Part shown: positions 5,916-7,746 of the stretch, in pieces
Numbering within the stretch: the first letter of the stretch is position 1
Layout of the letters: each line of letters begins with the position of its first letter
NCBI GenBank assembly: GCA_039808585.1
Contig: JBDHTJ010000208.1
Coordinates: 1 to 7,746 of the forward strand
DNA length: 7,746 bases
Reading direction: 5' to 3'
DNA from: AWTP1-13 sp039808585
GTDB lineage: Bacteria; Pseudomonadota; Alphaproteobacteria; Rhizobiales; Hyphomicrobiaceae
Position numbers and translations under genes: made by a program
Notes under the pieces: generated by a model
What the model was told of the DNA's origin: nothing
Seen by the model: the letters and a program-made list of their open reading frames with translations, nothing else
Databases searched by the model: none

Positions 5916-6890
5916 CTACATGCCCTCACCCAGCTTTGCCTTCAAGAAGGCAACCGTGGCCGCGTTGAACTCGCGGTGGAAGGCAACGCGGTCGAAGCCC
6001 ATTGGATCTTTGCAGATGGCAGACGCCACGCGCTCGAGCGCTGGCGAGCACGGAGCCAGGAAGACGAAGTGCCCGGCATTGGCGACCACGCGATAATCCG
6101 GCTTCACCGGCAGTGAGTCATAGATGTGCTGGGCGTGACGCGGATGCGGGAGGACCTCGTCTTGGTCTCCGCGCCACAGCTGCATTGGCACAGTGATGCT
6201 CCGCAGGCCCTCGGGGGTGAACGCAAAGCCGAGGGCGGGTGCCGCGATGACGGCAGCGGTGATACGCGCATCGTGCTCGACGGTGACCGGCTTCGTTGCC
6301 CAGTCTATGCGCGTTCCGGCTGCTTTCTGGCATGCCCACTCCTGCGGGTTGGCGGCGCAATAGGGCGGGACGCGCGCCAAGTCCGGATTGCCCCCGATGA
6401 CCGCGAGCGTGGTAAACCCTCCCGCCGAAAATCCGAACATACCGATGCGCTTGGCGTCGATGCGCCCGCGATACGGCCACGCTCCCACCATGAAATCGAC
6501 AAGCCGCTTAATGTGGCGCGGGCGGTTCTCGACGCGCGTCAAGGCGCTTTGGTCGCGATAGTTGTCGCCAGTGTGTGTCACACCAGCCACCACGAAGCCC
6601 GCTTCGGCCAGAGCAATCGCGGTGTCGTAATGGCCTTCGAACGATCCACCGCTGCCATGCGAGAAGACGATCAGCGGCAGCCGCTCGCCTTTGACGGCCG
6701 CGCCCGGGGCAACCGTCTGCTTGAAAGTGCCCAGCGATTGAACCGACACCGCTGCATCGGTGGGATACCAAATCCCAGCCTCAAGTGCCGGGTTGTCGCC
6801 ATCAGGGACGCTTACGCGCTCAAAGCCCACGGCTAACGACTGCGAGGTCGTGGCGAGCACCGCCACCATCGCCAAAAGCCACCTGTTCAT
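5916..6890 (-). CDS. Exported alpha/beta hydrolase (dienelactone hydrolase / PAF-acetylhydrolase-like)
   Basis: A 324-residue serine hydrolase of the alpha/beta fold with a signal peptide (residues 1-20, core LLAMVAVLA, cleavage after SLA), so probably periplasmic. The mature N-terminus, DNPALEAGIWYPTDA, is typical of the predicted dienelactone hydrolase group with a PAF-acetylhydrolase-like fold. LPLIVFSHGSGGS (72-83) supplies the oxyanion loop, Ser155 in GFSAGG is the nucleophile, Asp242 or Asp244 in GDQDEVLP the acid, and His274 in NAGHFVFL the base. Four cysteines in the mature protein (178, 187, 281, 293) could form disulfides, fitting export. The substrate is unknown; esters, lactones or polyester fragments are all possible. 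GGGAG lies 7 nt before the ATG. It is divergent from a TetR gene across 79 nt that hold two operator-like boxes, so TetR repression is likely. Confidence 0.9.
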   Translation of the reverse strand: MNRWLLAMVAVLATTSQSLAVGFERVSVPDGDNPALEAGIWYPTDAAVSVQSLGTFKQTVAPGAAVKGERLPLIVFSHGSGGSFEGHYDTAIALAEAGFVVAGVTHTGDNYRDQSALTRVENRPRHIKRLVDFMVGAWPYRGRIDAKRIGMFGFSAGGFTTLAVIGGNPDLARVPPYCAANPQEWACQKAAGTRIDWATKPVTVEHDARITAAVIAAPALGFAFTPEGLRSITVPMQLWRGDQDEVLPHPRHAQHIYDSLPVKPDYRVVANAGHFVFLAPCSPALERVASAICKDPMGFDRVAFHREFNAATVAFLKAKLGEGM

Positions 6891-6897
6891 CGTCTTG

Positions 6898-6902
6898 CTC
6901 CC
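6898..6902 (-). promoter_or_regulatory. Ribosome binding site of the alpha/beta hydrolase
   Basis: GGGAG on the minus strand lies 7 nt before the hydrolase ATG, good spacing that supports the start at 6890. Confidence 0.6.
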
Positions 6903-6916
6903 GAGAGTTGCCGTAA

Positions 6917-6935
6917 ATGTTGACGACGCTCACAT
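6917..6935 (+). promoter_or_regulatory. Candidate TetR operator box 1
   Basis: ATGTTGACGACGCTCACAT is an imperfect palindrome (ATGT-N3-CG-N-CG-N3-ACAT) of 19 bp, a usual TetR-family operator size. The same box, differing only in its three central bases, appears on the opposite strand at 6945-6963. The two together make a 47-bp symmetric region between the hydrolase and TetR genes. TTGACG (6920-6925) inside it may serve as the -35 of the TetR gene. Confidence 0.6.
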
Positions 6936-6960
6936 TGCATAGGGATGTGAGCTGTGTCAA
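6932..6960 (-). promoter_or_regulatory. Possible hydrolase promoter inside the operators
   Basis: On the minus strand TTGACA (6955-6960) is a consensus -35 and CAATGT (6932-6937), 17 bp further on, is a weak -10. Transcription would begin near 6925, giving a leader of about 35 nt with the ribosome binding site at 6898-6902. Both elements lie inside the operator boxes, so a bound repressor would block RNA polymerase. The -10 match is poor. Confidence 0.35.
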
Positions 6961-6963
6961 CAT
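6945..6963 (-). promoter_or_regulatory. Candidate TetR operator box 2 (opposed copy)
   Basis: Read on the minus strand this is ATGTTGACACAGCTCACAT, identical to box 1 except for the three central bases. The centres of the boxes are 28 bp apart. It ends 6 nt before the TetR start codon, so a bound repressor would also cover the TetR translation start region. Confidence 0.6.
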
Positions 6964-6969
6964 GCCGGC

Positions 6970-7590
6970 ATGAAGAAAGATTCGAACTATCATCATGGCA
7001 ATTTGCGCGCGGCACTGCTGCGGGCAGCCTCGGAGGAACTCGAGCGCAGCGGTTATGAGGCCTTGTCTCTGCGCGAACTTGCGACCTCGCTCGATGTGTC
7101 GAGATCCGCGCCTTACCGACATTTCGAAGATCGGCGTGCGCTCCTGAGCGCCCTTGCGACCGCCGGCTTCGACGACCTGACAGCCGCCTATGAGAAGGCA
7201 TCGCAAAAAAGGAAAAGCGGACACGCGCGCCTTGCTGCTGCCGGTCGGGCCTTTCTCGATCTCGCAACGAAAAGACCGCAACTCTTTCGCCTGATGTTCG
7301 CTTCGGACATCCTTCAAGGAACGGCGGTCGACGAGGCACTCAGGATCGCAGCCGGCCGGTGCTACCAGATGTTCGAGCGGCTCGTTGCGGACAGTCTGCA
7401 CAATGCCGATGCAAAGACAGTCAAAGCCACGGCCATCGCTGTGATGTCGTGTACATACGGCTTCGCGCTTCTGCGCAGCGGAGATCGCCTAAAGCCGTTC
7501 ATGATGGGCGAGCTAACGTCTTCCGAGTTGGTCGACGCAATACTTTCCGTCGAGGTCAAGCGCGATTTCTCCCGAGCACGGGACCGATGA
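6970..7590 (+). CDS. TetR/AcrR-family regulator with WHG-type C-terminal domain
   Basis: A 206-residue TetR-family DNA-binding protein, normal length. The N-terminal three-helix domain covers about residues 10-58: HHGNLRAALLRAASEEL, then LSLRELATSLDVSRSAPYRHFEDRRALL with the helix-turn-helix at 34-52. The YHHGNLR opening and the later LAAAGRAFLDLATKRPQLFRLMF (about 86-110) mark the WHG (TetR_C_33) ligand domain. It is divergent from an exported alpha/beta hydrolase and most likely represses it and itself through the boxes at 6917-6963, with release by a hydrolase substrate or product; that is inference. The start is fixed by the conserved YHHGNLR. No Shine-Dalgarno is visible in front of it and the operator ends 6 nt upstream, so the mRNA leader may be very short. 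Confidence 0.93.
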   Translation: MKKDSNYHHGNLRAALLRAASEELERSGYEALSLRELATSLDVSRSAPYRHFEDRRALLSALATAGFDDLTAAYEKASQKRKSGHARLAAAGRAFLDLATKRPQLFRLMFASDILQGTAVDEALRIAAGRCYQMFERLVADSLHNADAKTVKATAIAVMSCTYGFALLRSGDRLKPFMMGELTSSELVDAILSVEVKRDFSRARDR

Positions 7591-7662
7591 AGCAGGTTTC
7601 CCAGCTTGTAACAGACCGTCTCCGCGCAGATCCGGCACGTTGACTTGGCAGAGGGGAAGGAG

Positions 7663-7746
7663 ATGCATGCCATTGCGCCAAAGAAGAACAACTCCCACCC
7701 CTGGGTGTTCCTGAACAACGCTCATTGTAAGACGCGCGAATCCGCT
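7663..7746 (+). CDS. Possible start of a gene cut off by the window edge
   Basis: A frame beginning MHAIAPKKNNSHPWVFLNNA stays open for 28 codons to the end of the window. It is preceded by a purine-rich AGGGG (7652-7656) 6 nt before the ATG, one of the better ribosome binding sites in the window. It starts 72 nt after the TetR stop on the same strand and could be cotranscribed with it. No family is recognisable in so short a piece, and a chance frame cannot be excluded. Confidence 0.3.
   Translation, partial: MHAIAPKKNNSHPWVFLNNAHCKTRESA

Noticed and set aside
6126..6836. 236-codon plus-strand frame opposite the alpha/beta hydrolase
   Set aside because: It is a shadow frame of a gene with intact catalytic motifs; it has low-complexity Arg/Ala-rich composition and no ribosome binding site.

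Overview
The window is GC-rich bacterial DNA, most likely from a soil alphaproteobacterium of the Bradyrhizobium/Rhodopseudomonas kind. That placement is an inference. It rests on the gene mix (an orphan TrpX-type ABC substrate-binding protein, several LysR regulators, a GFA-family zinc protein, a B3-like metallo-hydrolase) and on long, apparently decayed intergenic stretches. No rRNA, tRNA, CRISPR array, intact insertion sequence or phage gene is visible.

Layout from left to right. Positions 1-366 hold no convincing gene. A LysR regulator (367-1275, minus) is divergent from an exported substrate-binding protein (1379-2368, plus) across a 103-nt gap that carries a T-N11-A LysR box and a second dyad. 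Positions 2369-2819 are a non-coding convergent gap with two near-perfect palindromes. Next comes a minus-strand pair, a second LysR regulator (3330-4277) followed 36 nt later by a GFA-family protein (2820-3293). This pair is divergent from an exported metallo-beta-lactamase-fold hydrolase (4565-5527, plus); the 287-nt gap between them has two dyads near the LysR gene and a 15-bp bulged hairpin just before the hydrolase. Positions 5528-5915 are another non-coding convergent gap whose right end is rich in inverted repeats. An exported alpha/beta hydrolase (5916-6890, minus) is divergent from a TetR regulator (6970-7590, plus). Their 79-nt gap contains two opposed copies of one 19-bp operator-like box. 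At the right edge a strong ribosome binding site precedes a reading frame that runs out of the window.

The genes form three separate modules, each with one regulator next to an exported protein: LysR with a solute receptor, LysR with a zinc hydrolase plus GFA protein, and TetR with a serine hydrolase. This suggests small-molecule sensing and processing in the periplasm, but no substrate can be read from the sequence. No wholly new system is evident. The strongest non-gene signal is the symmetric double operator between the hydrolase and TetR genes.
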